From positions 1 to 43,911 of the forward strand of contig JAFSZS010000118.1 of the NCBI GenBank assembly GCA_017455645.1: a stretch of DNA of 43,911 nucleotides. Direction: 5' to 3'. The translations under genes and the position numbers were made by a program. The notes under the pieces were generated by a model, which had not been told where the DNA came from, did no database searches, and saw only the letters and a list, made by a program, of their open reading frames with translations. Position 1 is the stretch's first letter. Each line of letters starts with the position of its first letter. The stretch is from Selenomonadaceae bacterium. GTDB lineage: Bacteria > Bacillota > Negativicutes > Selenomonadales > Selenomonadaceae. Shown in pieces: positions 24,367 to 33,301 of the stretch.

Positions 24367-27300
24367 TTGGCTAATAAAAATATTTTTGAAATGCTCGGCT
24401 TGGAATTTGACCCGCCGGACAATCTGAAAAAAATTCGTGCGGCTTACGAAAATTGGGAAAAACGCCTGAACGCCGAATTAAATACCACAGTCGACCCCAA
24501 CCGCGCCGAAGAAATTAAAGCTGAATTGGCGATGGACAATTATATTTTGCAGACAATAGAAAATGCGCGGCTGCGTCAACGCGAGGCTGAATCTTTGAAA
24601 CAAAAACGCGTTGAAGAGTTGCGCCTTTATATTGACATTCAGCGCGGCGATATTTCCGGCACTTTGCAAGTCAACACTTCCCAAATTAAACAGATTAAAG
24701 ACAAACTCAAACTTAGCACGGCAACCATCGAGGCAACTTACCGCGAGCAGGGCTTTGAAGTTAAACCTATCAAAACTGAAAAATCTGTCACAACAATTTT
24801 GAACGGCTACTTTATTGCTGATTCTGTTATGGCTGAATTGCGAAAAAATTTTGCCGATTTTCAAACAGTTCCCGACGAAAAAAATTATCCTTGGTCTGCA
24901 AACGTTTCAAATTTTTATGAATTGGCTTACTACCTTGAAAAGCAAATTGAACCTTCGCCGGATTTTTACAAGCGGCGTGATACTGACGAACTGCGCGAAA
25001 TTTTTAAAAACGAAGCAAAAAAAGTTTCCGCGCCTATTCCCGCGTGGCGTTCAATTAAAGCACTCCTAAACCTTGCACAAACTCAAATTTTTAATTCAGA
25101 TGACAACCGCTTTAAGTACGAACATTCTTTGAAAATCGAAGGGCTTTATGATTTTTTCAACAAGTTAAAAGCCGCGCCGGAAATTTTCAAGCGTGATAAA
25201 TTTTTCGCCGATAACTGCATAAATCGAATACGCCGCCAATTTCCAAATTTGCTGAATTACGAACTTAGCGCGGCACTTTACAATAAAGCCGTTGGTTTAA
25301 CCAAAGACCCTTACGAGTCGGTTAATGACGTTTACGAAAATTTTTTCAGTTTGACTTGTACGAATTGCGGCGCGTTTGAAAGTTTTCGTACCCGCGAGGA
25401 AGCCGAGCGTTCAACTTGCCGAGTTTGCGGCGAAAATTTTTATGTTGAGTGTCCAAAGTGCGGCAAGCGTATGCCTTCCTACGCTGACCATTGTACAAAT
25501 TGCGATTTTTCTTTCAGTGAATTGCGCCGTTACGGTTATTACCTTGATCACGCAAACGCAATGCTTGATTTAATTGAGCGCAACGCAAAATCTTTTGAAG
25601 GCAGCAGCGATAAAATTTTGGCGGGCGTTGTTGATAATTTGGCAAAGGCAAAAATAGTTAAGCCGGAATCTCCCGACCTTACAAAAATTGAATGGCGTAT
25701 GAATAAAATTGCAGCCGAATTTAAAAAGCGCGAGCTTGTACGTTGGGCGGAGGCGAAACTTCCTTCACTTAGCACGCACCCCGATACTGCCGTTAGTGAT
25801 TGTATGGAAATTTTGCGCCGTATCAAAGATTATAAACCCGCGCTTGACAGATTAAGATTGATTAAGCCGAAAAAACCTTTAAGCCTTAGCGCGGTTATCC
25901 TTGAAAGTGAATCCAAAAATACTTTGGCGGCAAATTCCATTGTTCAAAAAATTTCTATCAAGTCAAAGTCAACAAGCGTTGCCTCGACAAGTTCAAATTT
26001 AGTTTGTAAATTGCATTGGCAACCCGACAGCGATTTGGGCGTTTTTTATACACTTGTTCGCAAAACTGACGGCATACCGAAAAATTATCACGACGGCGAA
26101 ATTATCGTTGAAAAAACCGAACAGATAGAATTTGAAGACGGCAATATTCACCCCGGCGTTTTGTACGGCTACGCGGTTTTTGCGGCGCGGCTGGGCTCCG
26201 TTTCAGAACCTGCAACTTGCAAAATTGTACATTACAGCGACATTGCCGCCAATAAATTAATCGCCAAAACTGAAGACGGGCATTGTAAATTTATGTGGCA
26301 GTTGCCTTCTGATAATTGCTTGGGCGTGCGAATTTTGCGCGCTGACAGCGAAGGAAATAATGTTATCGTTGCAGATTGTGTTGAATCGCCCTTTGTTGAC
26401 AGGCTTGTAAAAAATCGCAAGCAGTATCAGTATCGTTTGCAGTGCGTTTATTATTCGGCGGAAGATACGGTTACCAACTTGCAACAATTTTTGGCTGAAG
26501 TCAACAAGGAAAATTTTAACAAAGTTTGGAAAACTGAACGCTCTCTGAAGTACAGCGACGGCGTAACGGTAAATTTGTTGCCGGAATTGCCGCCACGCCC
26601 CGTGAAAAATCTGGAGCACAAAGTTTTTGAGGAGCGCGTTAAATTTACTTGGCAGTCAACCGGCGATTTTGAAATTTGGTTTAAAGAAATTGTTGACGAT
26701 AAAAAAATTTCAGTTCCCGCGGGAGAAATTTTTGACTTAAATAAAATTGACGAACTTTTGGGAAACGGCGTTGTAATGAAGCGCGCCGAATGTTCAGATT
26801 TATTTTGTGAATTTGCGTTGACTGCCGATTTAATGAAAATTGCCGTTATCAGTGCAACGCGGGAGTTTGGAGTTGTCGGGGAAATTTTGACTGTAACAAA
26901 CGCCGAGCCCTGCGAAATTGACAAGGATAAAACTCAAATTATTGCCAACGATTTAAAATTAGTTTTGCAAAAGTTGCCGCCAAATGTCTATATGATTCAT
27001 TACAAAGTTAAAACTAATGAAGCTGATGAAGTTTACGCAACGGTTGAGGACGCCAAGACGCGGCAAATGAATAGGATTTACGCCTCAAAATATATGCAAG
27101 ATAATTCGATAACTCAAACGCACTTACCGCACAGGGAATTATTTATTACGGTTATTGCCGAATACAAATTAAAAGGCGGCTCAACGGTTTATTCCGAACC
27201 AAGCACTTTGACTTTGGATAATCGCCCGCGCTCCGAAATTTCTTATTATCTTGAATGGGGAAAAAGTTTTGGGCTTTTCACGACGAAGGCGCAGGCTAAA

Positions 27301-27552
27301 AATTGCAAGCTGATGATTGAAAGTAAAGCCGAATACACGCCGAAATTATATTTGGCTTGCAGGAAAGACGGCTTGACGAATATAAATCTGAAAGATTCTT
27401 TGACGCGGATTTTGGCTGAAGTTCCGGAATATAAAAACGGTTTACCGAACGGACATATTGAAATTTCACTGCCGGACGAAATTTGGGACGAAGTTTTACC
27501 CGGCGCGATTGTAAAATTAATGACTGCGCCCGACGACGAACGCCATTTTTAA
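24367..27552 (+). CDS. Large J-like/zinc-ribbon/beta-repeat protein, probable Hsp70 partner
   Basis: A 1061-residue protein of unrecognised overall family, with no signal peptide. Residues 1-75 resemble a J domain (IFEMLGLEFDPPDNLKKIRA, then a conserved-looking AYENWEKRLN), but FDPPDN stands where HPD would be, so canonical Hsp70 activation is doubtful. Residues 80-325 are helical. A cysteine-rich block at about 330-385 (CTNCG, CRVCG, CPKCGKR, CTNC) makes two zinc ribbons, as in many DnaJ proteins. From about 545 onward there are at least three beta-rich, fibronectin III-like segments (CKLHWQPDSDLGVFYTLVRK; CKFMWQLPSDNCLGVRILRA; VKFTWQSTGDFEIWFKEI). The start is TTG behind AGGAGAGG. Placement after a lidless Hsp70 and GrpE-like gene suggests the third member of a chaperone set. 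Confidence 0.72.
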   Translation: MANKNIFEMLGLEFDPPDNLKKIRAAYENWEKRLNAELNTTVDPNRAEEIKAELAMDNYILQTIENARLRQREAESLKQKRVEELRLYIDIQRGDISGTLQVNTSQIKQIKDKLKLSTATIEATYREQGFEVKPIKTEKSVTTILNGYFIADSVMAELRKNFADFQTVPDEKNYPWSANVSNFYELAYYLEKQIEPSPDFYKRRDTDELREIFKNEAKKVSAPIPAWRSIKALLNLAQTQIFNSDDNRFKYEHSLKIEGLYDFFNKLKAAPEIFKRDKFFADNCINRIRRQFPNLLNYELSAALYNKAVGLTKDPYESVNDVYENFFSLTCTNCGAFESFRTREEAERSTCRVCGENFYVECPKCGKRMPSYADHCTNCDFSFSELRRYGYYLDHANAMLDLIERNAKSFEGSSDKILAGVVDNLAKAKIVKPESPDLTKIEWRMNKIAAEFKKRELVRWAEAKLPSLSTHPDTAVSDCMEILRRIKDYKPALDRLRLIKPKKPLSLSAVILESESKNTLAANSIVQKISIKSKSTSVASTSSNLVCKLHWQPDSDLGVFYTLVRKTDGIPKNYHDGEIIVEKTEQIEFEDGNIHPGVLYGYAVFAARLGSVSEPATCKIVHYSDIAANKLIAKTEDGHCKFMWQLPSDNCLGVRILRADSEGNNVIVADCVESPFVDRLVKNRKQYQYRLQCVYYSAEDTVTNLQQFLAEVNKENFNKVWKTERSLKYSDGVTVNLLPELPPRPVKNLEHKVFEERVKFTWQSTGDFEIWFKEIVDDKKISVPAGEIFDLNKIDELLGNGVVMKRAECSDLFCEFALTADLMKIAVISATREFGVVGEILTVTNAEPCEIDKDKTQIIANDLKLVLQKLPPNVYMIHYKVKTNEADEVYATVEDAKTRQMNRIYASKYMQDNSITQTHLPHRELFITVIAEYKLKGGSTVYSEPSTLTLDNRPRSEISYYLEWGKSFGLFTTKAQAKNCKLMIESKAEYTPKLYLACRKDGLTNINLKDSLTRILAEVPEYKNGLPNGHIEISLPDEIWDEVLPGAIVKLMTAPDDERHF

Positions 27553-27612
27553 TTCAAAATTTTAAAACCTGAAAGTGTCATTGTACCAAAGAAATAATTT
27601 AATAAAAAAAAT

Positions 27613-27637
27613 AGCCGCTCAAATTGGGCGGCTTTTT
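27613..27637 (+). terminator. Rho-independent terminator after the J-like gene
   Basis: AGCCGC-TCAAATTGG-GCGGCT hairpin followed by TTTTT, about 60 bases after the stop. Confidence 0.8.
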
Positions 27638-27698
27638 AGATTATCATTATATTTAATGCAATTATTTTTTCTGTTTTAATGTACTTTTAAAACCAATC

Positions 27699-27707
27699 TG
27701 CTATAAT
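27699..27707 (+). promoter_or_regulatory. Extended -10 promoter for the MetF-like gene
   Basis: TGCTATAAT with TATAAT at 27702-27707, 32 bases upstream of the ATG; weak -35. Confidence 0.55.
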
Positions 27708-27738
27708 AACGGCGTTAAACTTGAAAGGAGAATTTGTT

Positions 27739-28473
27739 ATGGGAAGAATAGCCGTTGAAATCGTGCCGCACAGTGAAGAAGGACTCCTGCGCGACGTTGA
27801 AATTTTAAAAAAATATTCGCAGGTAGACTGCGTAAACATTCCGGATATAATGCGCTGCGAAATTCGCCCGTGGGAAGCGGCAAAAATTACACAGCCGAAA
27901 CTTCAAACAATCCCGCACGTCCGCGCAATGGATATTGACTTGTCTAAGCCGCTGCCAATGAAAGAAACTTTTGAGAAATTTAATATCACTGAAGTTTTGG
28001 TAATTGCGGGCGACCCGCCGCAGGATATGCTCCGCACTGTTTACCCGACCGAGTCAATCGACGTGATAAGAAAATTTCGTGAGGAATTGCCGGGCGTAAA
28101 AGTTTACGCGGGAATTGACCAGTACCGCGGCAGTATTCGTGAGGAACTTTACAAAGTTGAAAGAAAAATGCAAGCGGGCGCGGCAGGGCTTTTTACTCAA
28201 CCGTTTTTTGATATGCGCTTTTTGGAAATGTACGCAGATTTACTGGACGGTATCGACGTTTACTGGGGAGTTTCGCCGGTTTTAAGCGCGCGCTCGAAAG
28301 GTTATTGGGAGCGCAAAGATAAAGCCGTTTTCCCGAAAGATTTTCAGCCGACAATGAATTGGAATGTTGAATTTTCGCACAAAGTTATAGATTTTATTTC
28401 AAATACAAACGGCGGCTTGTACTTTATGCCGATTACTATTGACATTGCCGATTTTTTGCCGCAAATTTTCTAA
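27739..28473 (+). CDS. Methylenetetrahydrofolate reductase-like protein
   Basis: A 244-residue TIM-barrel protein of the MTHFR (PF02219) superfamily. It reads VEIVPHSEEGLLRDVEILKK at the N-terminus, then TIPHVRAMDID, VLVIAGDPPQDM (the family's 'RGDPP' position), KVERKMQAGAAGLFTQPFFD (the conserved 'K..AGA.F.ITQ.FFD') and GVSPVLSARSKGYW. It is shorter than MetF (about 290) and lacks clear counterparts at both ends, so the substrate may be methylene-THF or a relative. ATG at 27739 follows AAAGGAG. It is a single-gene unit between a terminator and lptA. The superfamily is confident, the exact reaction less so. Confidence 0.78.
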   Translation: MGRIAVEIVPHSEEGLLRDVEILKKYSQVDCVNIPDIMRCEIRPWEAAKITQPKLQTIPHVRAMDIDLSKPLPMKETFEKFNITEVLVIAGDPPQDMLRTVYPTESIDVIRKFREELPGVKVYAGIDQYRGSIREELYKVERKMQAGAAGLFTQPFFDMRFLEMYADLLDGIDVYWGVSPVLSARSKGYWERKDKAVFPKDFQPTMNWNVEFSHKVIDFISNTNGGLYFMPITIDIADFLPQIF

Positions 28474-28594
28474 AATCGATTTTAAGGCGTGTCAAAATTT
28501 ATTTTAATATAAATCCTTGTGCAAGTTGCTGAAAACGTGTTACGGGCGATTCTGGAGCGCGTACGGGGCTTTATTTTCAAGAGAGGTGAAAAAT

Positions 28595-29179
28595 ATGAAA
28601 CTGCTAAAAATTTTGCTGCTGGTTTTAATGCTGCTGATTTTCCCCGCCAAAACTTTTGCAGATATGCCGGATATAAGCGCGGGCGAAACTTATTTTGACG
28701 TTATCAAAGGCTACTATGTTTTAAAGGATAATGTTCACGTTGCGATTAACAACCACGGACACAAGGCAACCATTACCGCAAATGAAGCCAAAGTTAATGT
28801 GCTGACTCAAAAATGTTGGGCTGAAGGCAAGGTCAATCTTACGCACGATAACGAAACTTTCAGCTGCGACAGTGCCTATTTGCAATGGAAAACCAAAACC
28901 GCTGAAGTTGTCGGCAATGTAAAATTCAACAGCAAAAAAATCATCAGCATAACTTCGGAAACTGCGATTTTCAACTGGGGCGAAAAAATTGTTGACTTTT
29001 ACGGCAATGTTAAAGTTAAAGCCGAAAAAAATTTGAAACTCGAAGACGGCTTGAAAGTTGGAAAGAAAATTTATTCGCACGTTCGCTACAACGTCATTGA
29101 AAATAAAATTCTCCAACTTGAAGAAATTGCTGACGCGCCGAATATCGAAATTCCTAACCCTGATAACGATAGTGAGTGA
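28595..29179 (+). CDS. LptA/OstA-like periplasmic lipopolysaccharide transport protein
   Basis: A 194-residue exported protein. The signal peptide is MKLLKILLLVLMLLIFPAKT with probable cleavage after TFA (about residue 22). The mature part consists of repeated short beta strands with the OstA pattern: TITANEAKVNVLTQKCWAEG, 'GKVNLTHDNETFSCDSAYL', 'AEVVGNVKF' and 'IVDFYGNVKVK', which would form the beta-jellyroll bridge for LPS between membranes. This implies an LPS-bearing outer membrane. ATG at 28595 follows AGAGAGGTGA; a frame open to 28517 lacks support. The class III aminotransferase follows after 6 bases. It could also be an LptC/LptA hybrid-like paralogue, since no other lpt gene is nearby. 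Confidence 0.82.
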   Translation: MKLLKILLLVLMLLIFPAKTFADMPDISAGETYFDVIKGYYVLKDNVHVAINNHGHKATITANEAKVNVLTQKCWAEGKVNLTHDNETFSCDSAYLQWKTKTAEVVGNVKFNSKKIISITSETAIFNWGEKIVDFYGNVKVKAEKNLKLEDGLKVGKKIYSHVRYNVIENKILQLEEIADAPNIEIPNPDNDSE

Positions 29180-29185
29180 AATTTA

Positions 29186-30472
29186 ATGACAGAATACATT
29201 GGGGCGCAGGGCGTCCTTGACAAAAAGAAAAAATTTATTATGCCGTGTCTCGGTCATTTTTATTTTAACCCGCCGCAATTCGTACGCGGCGAAATGCAAT
29301 ACCTTTTCGACAGCACCGGCAAAAAATATCTTGATATGTACGCGGGCGTTTCGGTTATAAATTGCGGGCACTGCAACCCTTTTATCACTGAAAAAATTAT
29401 CGCGCAGATTAAAAATCTTCAGCACGTCTGCAACATTTACCTTACCGAAAATTTTGTAAACCTTGCCGAAAAACTAGCCGAAATTACGCCCGGCAAATTG
29501 CAAAAATCTTTTTTCTGCTCCACCGGTACAGAAGCCAATGAAGGCTCTTTACTTTTGGCGTCGATTTATACAAAAAGTTCAGAATTTATCGCCCTTCAAA
29601 ACGGCTTGCACGGGCGCACAAAACTTACAATGAGTTTAACCGGTATTGGAATGTGGCGCACAGATCCAAATCCCGTTGGCGGTATAAATTTTGCGCCGAA
29701 TCCTTACTGTTACCGCTGCCCGCTCGGTAAAAAATATCCCGAATGCGACTTGGAATGTGCCAACAAAATTGAAACGATTATCAAAACTGCAACCAGCGGA
29801 AAACCTGCCGCGTTAATCGCCGAGCCTATTCAAGGCAACGCGGGAATTGTTGTACCGCCGAAAAATTATTTTAAGCGCGTCAAGGAAATTCTGAAAAATT
29901 ACGGCGCGTTATTGATTGATGACGAAGTACAAACGGGATTTGCGCGTACCGGCAAAATGTTTGCGATTGAAAATTTTGAAGTGGAGCCGGATATTATGAG
30001 CGTTGCAAAGGCGTTGGGCAACGGGCAACCTATCAGCGCGTTTATTTCAACCGCCGAAATTGCAGACACTTATACACGCCCGGGCGCGTCAACTCTGGGC
30101 GGTAATCCTGTTTCTTCGACGGCGGGGCTTGCAGTTTTAGATTATATTGCTGAAAAAAATTTAGCCGAAAATGCAAAAGTGCGCGGCGAGCAACTTAAAA
30201 GCGGCTTAAAAAATCTGCAGAAAAAATATCCTATAATTGGCGACGTGCGCGGGATTGGCTTAATGATTGGCGCAGAATTTGTGCACGCGGATAAATCGCC
30301 CGCACCTCAAGAGCTTGATAAAGTTTTGGAAATTTTGAAGGACAACGGCTTTATCATTGGCAAGGGCGGCGTTGGTAGAAATGTAATGGCGTTTCAGCCG
30401 CCGCTTGTCATTACCAAAGAAAATGTTGACGACGTTTTGAACGCGCTGGACTTAGCCTTGAGCAAAATATAA
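29186..30472 (+). CDS. Class III PLP aminotransferase (AGXT2-like)
   Basis: A 428-residue fold-type I aminotransferase. Features: YLFDSTGKKYLDMYAGVSVI near the N-terminus, CGHCNP, FCSTGTEANEGSLLLA (PLP phosphate), NGLHGRTKLTMS, ALLIDDEVQTGFARTGKMFA (Asp that binds the pyridine nitrogen) and SVAKALGNGQPISAFI (Schiff-base Lys). The 'MPCLGHFYFNPPQFVRG' opening resembles alanine-glyoxylate/3-aminoisobutyrate aminotransferase 2, but 4-aminobutyrate or ornithine relatives cannot be excluded. It is the second gene after lptA and is followed by a GntP-type permease, suggesting uptake and transamination of a small carboxylate. Confidence 0.88.
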   Translation: MTEYIGAQGVLDKKKKFIMPCLGHFYFNPPQFVRGEMQYLFDSTGKKYLDMYAGVSVINCGHCNPFITEKIIAQIKNLQHVCNIYLTENFVNLAEKLAEITPGKLQKSFFCSTGTEANEGSLLLASIYTKSSEFIALQNGLHGRTKLTMSLTGIGMWRTDPNPVGGINFAPNPYCYRCPLGKKYPECDLECANKIETIIKTATSGKPAALIAEPIQGNAGIVVPPKNYFKRVKEILKNYGALLIDDEVQTGFARTGKMFAIENFEVEPDIMSVAKALGNGQPISAFISTAEIADTYTRPGASTLGGNPVSSTAGLAVLDYIAEKNLAENAKVRGEQLKSGLKNLQKKYPIIGDVRGIGLMIGAEFVHADKSPAPQELDKVLEILKDNGFIIGKGGVGRNVMAFQPPLVITKENVDDVLNALDLALSKI

Positions 30473-30529
30473 AAAAAATTTTGAATTTGTGGAGCAAGCA
30501 GGGAGAATTTTTTTAAGGGGTCTTTATCA

Positions 30530-31945
30530 TTGGAAACATTTAGCATAGGAGTTTCAATCGTCGGCTTAATGTTGGCGGCGTATCGTGTCTGGTCGATAAT
30601 TTTAATCGCGCCAATTTTTGCGATTGTACCGGCAATTTTAAACGAATTTGACATAATGCCGACTTATACCGAATTGTACATGACGCGGCTTGCAGAGTAC
30701 ACAAAAACTTATTACCCTGTATTTTTATTTGGCGCGGTTTTTGCAAGATTAATGGAAAAAGGCGGCTTGGCTTCAGCTATTGCCGGAAAAATTATGGAAT
30801 TTTTGGGCGAACAACGCGCGGTACTTGCGGTAATTTTGGGTTGCGCGGCGTTGACTTACGGCGGCTTGAGTGTTTTTGTAGTTGCGTTTGTAATGTACCC
30901 GTTCGGCGCGGAAATTTTCCGAAAAGCTGACATTCCAAAAAAATTACTGCCGGCTACAATGTGGATGGGGATTTTTTCGTTTGCAATGGTTGCACTGCCG
31001 GGCACTCCGCAAATTCAAAATATTATTCCTTCGTCGTACTTCGGCACTTCGACTTGGGCGGGTGTTGGAATTGGTTTATTTGCCACGCTTTTATATTTGG
31101 GCGCGAGTATGGGCTGGTTGACATTCCGCGCAAAATCCCTGCAGTCAAAGGGCGAAGGTTACGGCGGCGAAGTCGCGCAGAAACAGCAGAAAGACAGAAC
31201 TTTACCGAAATGGCAATTTGCGTTAATCCCACTTTTAATGGTTATCGTGATAAATATAATTTTGAGCAACCCGTTCAATTTTGAATTTGGTTTTCACTGG
31301 AATGAATCAAGCCTTGAAAATTTTTTGCCGTTCAAATTAACTTTATTGGCGGCGAGTGTCAGCAAAGTTAAAGCAATTTGGTCAATCAGCGTTGCGTTAA
31401 TTTTGAGCAGTATAGCGGCGGCGTACATTGGGCGCAGGCGTTTTATTTCGCACAGGGAAAATTTTTTGGAGACGATAAACTTTGGCGCGGCGTCAAGTTG
31501 CGCGGCTGTTTTAAATGTTGCTTCGGGATTTGCATTTGGTAGCGTTATGGTAAGTATGCCGGAATTTTTGCCTGTCAAAGAATTTTTGATTGGAATTGGA
31601 GACAGCGCGGGACCGTTGGTTTCAGCAGTTGTAACAACAAATATCATGGGCGGAATTACCGGCTCGGCGTCGGGCGGCTTGACAATCGCCCTTTCAATGT
31701 TAGGCGAACAATGGGCGCAAATGGCAACCGCGCAAGGAATACCGCTTGAGGCGTTACATAGGATTGTTGCAGTTGCCGCTATTGGTATTGATCCTGTACC
31801 GCACGCGGGCGCGCTTGTTACTTTGCTTGCTATTTGCGGCTTGACTCACAAGGATTCTTATTTTGATATTATTGTTTTGATGGTTATCAAATTTTTTATA
31901 CCGTTCCTTTGCATTTTATTTTTCATGGCAACGGGAATATCTTAA
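30530..31945 (+). CDS. GntP-family permease
   Basis: A membrane transporter of 471 residues with about 11-12 hydrophobic segments. It fits the GntP/gluconate:H+ symporter superfamily, seen in the paired segments AVILGCAALTYGGLSVFVVA and MGIFSFAMVALPGTPQIQN in the first half and GIGDSAGPLVSAVVTTNIMG, GSASGGLTIALSML and AAIGIDPVPHAGALVTLLAI in the second. The substrate is probably a hydroxy or amino acid or short organic acid. The start is TTG at 30530, with AAGGGG 9 bases upstream. It lies between the aminotransferase and an SHMT-like gene, so it may import their substrate. Confidence 0.82.
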   Translation: METFSIGVSIVGLMLAAYRVWSIILIAPIFAIVPAILNEFDIMPTYTELYMTRLAEYTKTYYPVFLFGAVFARLMEKGGLASAIAGKIMEFLGEQRAVLAVILGCAALTYGGLSVFVVAFVMYPFGAEIFRKADIPKKLLPATMWMGIFSFAMVALPGTPQIQNIIPSSYFGTSTWAGVGIGLFATLLYLGASMGWLTFRAKSLQSKGEGYGGEVAQKQQKDRTLPKWQFALIPLLMVIVINIILSNPFNFEFGFHWNESSLENFLPFKLTLLAASVSKVKAIWSISVALILSSIAAAYIGRRRFISHRENFLETINFGAASSCAAVLNVASGFAFGSVMVSMPEFLPVKEFLIGIGDSAGPLVSAVVTTNIMGGITGSASGGLTIALSMLGEQWAQMATAQGIPLEALHRIVAVAAIGIDPVPHAGALVTLLAICGLTHKDSYFDIIVLMVIKFFIPFLCILFFMATGIS

Positions 31946-31966
31946 AAATTGAAAGGCGGGAATTTT

Positions 31967-33256
31967 ATGCTGAATAAGCAACTTTTTAAGAAACTGAAAA
32001 GTTTTGACCCCGAATTGTGCGAGGTATTAAAATTTTCTCTGGACAGGCAAATTTCTACCTTGTCATTAATTCCAACAGATAACGCCGCTTCGCCGCTGTC
32101 ACAATATCTGAAAGGCAGTGCATTGGGGAACGATTTTATCGGACACAACGCCCTTGAACATTACAGCAGAATTGAACAACTTGCAACCAAACGCGCGTGC
32201 AAACTTTTTAAAGCTGAACATGCTATCCTGCGCACAGGAAACCCCGTTGCGGCGTCCCGCGTTGTACTTTTGGCGTTGGCTAAGAACGGCGATAATATTT
32301 TGTCTTTCAATTTGCGCAAAAGGGAACATTGCACCGGCTCTCAAATGCAATATAATTTTGTAAAATTTGCCGTCGAGCCGCACGACTTCAGATTAAATTT
32401 TGATAAGGTAAGATATTTGGCATTGAAAAATAAACCCGCGCTGATAATTTTTTCGCCGGTAAATTATCCGCACAATATCGACTATAAAAAATTGCGCACA
32501 ATTGCCGATGAAGTTAAGGCGATTTTGTGGATTGACTTGGGGCAAAACGCGGGGCTTGTTGCTGCCGAAAAAATAAAATCGCCCGTGCCTTTTGCAGATG
32601 TTGTAACATTTGCTGCAAGCGACGGGCTTCACGGACCACAAAGCGGCGTTATTTTGTCGAAAAATAAATTTGCAAGTCTTCTGGAAAAAACGGTTATAGA
32701 AACGGGACACGCCTCACTGAAAAAAAATGTTATGGCGGCGTTGGCAATTACTTTTTATGAAGTTTCCGGCGAAGAATATAAAAGTTACGCGCAACAAGTT
32801 TTAGACAACGCCCGCGCCCTTGAAAAAGGCTTAAAAAAATCCGGTATCGAAGTGATTATTTCGCCGACTGAAAATCATTTGGTACTTGCCAAACTGCCAA
32901 AAAATCTTGACGCTGAATTGACTGTAAAAAATTTGGAGCAAGCCGGCTTATTGGTAAAGGCTGAAAAATTAATGACTTCAGACGACAAAATTTCTTATCC
33001 CGTCCTGCGCCTTTCGAGTTTAGACCCGACAACCCGCGCGCTTTATGAAGATGATATGTGTACAGTTGGCTTGACTTTGGGCGAATTTTTGAAATCGCCG
33101 CAAGATTCAAGGGCGATAAAAGCCGTGCATTCGGTGATTAAGGAAATGGTAGAAAATCTGCCGCTGTTTTCTGAAGAGTGGTTGCCGGCGGCTGAAATTG
33201 TTCGTGAAAAGGACGCCGATTTAATGATGAAATCTTTGGTGTATGGTACGATTTAG
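31967..33256 (+). CDS. Serine hydroxymethyltransferase-like protein lacking the PLP lysine
   Basis: A 429-residue GlyA homologue. Collinear segments are LSLIPTDNAASPLSQYLKGS (GlyA 'LIASENF.S'), IEQLATKRACKLFKAEHA, 'ALIIFSPVNYP', 'ILWIDLGQNAGLVAAE', PFADVVTFAASDGLHGPQSG, and 'NHLVLAKLP' near the C-terminus. In GlyA the segment ADVVTTTTHKTLRGP carries the Schiff-base lysine; here it reads ADVVTFAASDGLHGP, so the lysine is Asp (residue 219) and the preceding His is Ser. The catalytic Glu of 'SEN' is Asp and the His of 'DMAHIAG' is Gln. Normal transaldimination is therefore impossible. ATG at 31967 follows AAAGGCGGG. The frame is intact, so it is not an obvious pseudogene; the role is unknown. 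Confidence 0.85.
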   Translation: MLNKQLFKKLKSFDPELCEVLKFSLDRQISTLSLIPTDNAASPLSQYLKGSALGNDFIGHNALEHYSRIEQLATKRACKLFKAEHAILRTGNPVAASRVVLLALAKNGDNILSFNLRKREHCTGSQMQYNFVKFAVEPHDFRLNFDKVRYLALKNKPALIIFSPVNYPHNIDYKKLRTIADEVKAILWIDLGQNAGLVAAEKIKSPVPFADVVTFAASDGLHGPQSGVILSKNKFASLLEKTVIETGHASLKKNVMAALAITFYEVSGEEYKSYAQQVLDNARALEKGLKKSGIEVIISPTENHLVLAKLPKNLDAELTVKNLEQAGLLVKAEKLMTSDDKISYPVLRLSSLDPTTRALYEDDMCTVGLTLGEFLKSPQDSRAIKAVHSVIKEMVENLPLFSEEWLPAAEIVREKDADLMMKSLVYGTI

Positions 33257-33297
33257 GGAATAGTGGGTAGGGAGTAGGGAATAGTAACTACTGCCTC
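33257..33297. repeat. Heptamer tandem repeat, mostly one arm
   Basis: TAGGGAA, TAGTGGG, TAGGGAG and TAGGGAA units immediately after the SHMT-like stop, between convergent genes, followed by a partial opposite arm (CTACTGCC). It belongs to the same family as the blocks at 441 and 37384. Confidence 0.7.
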
Positions 33298-33301
33298 TTG
33301 C

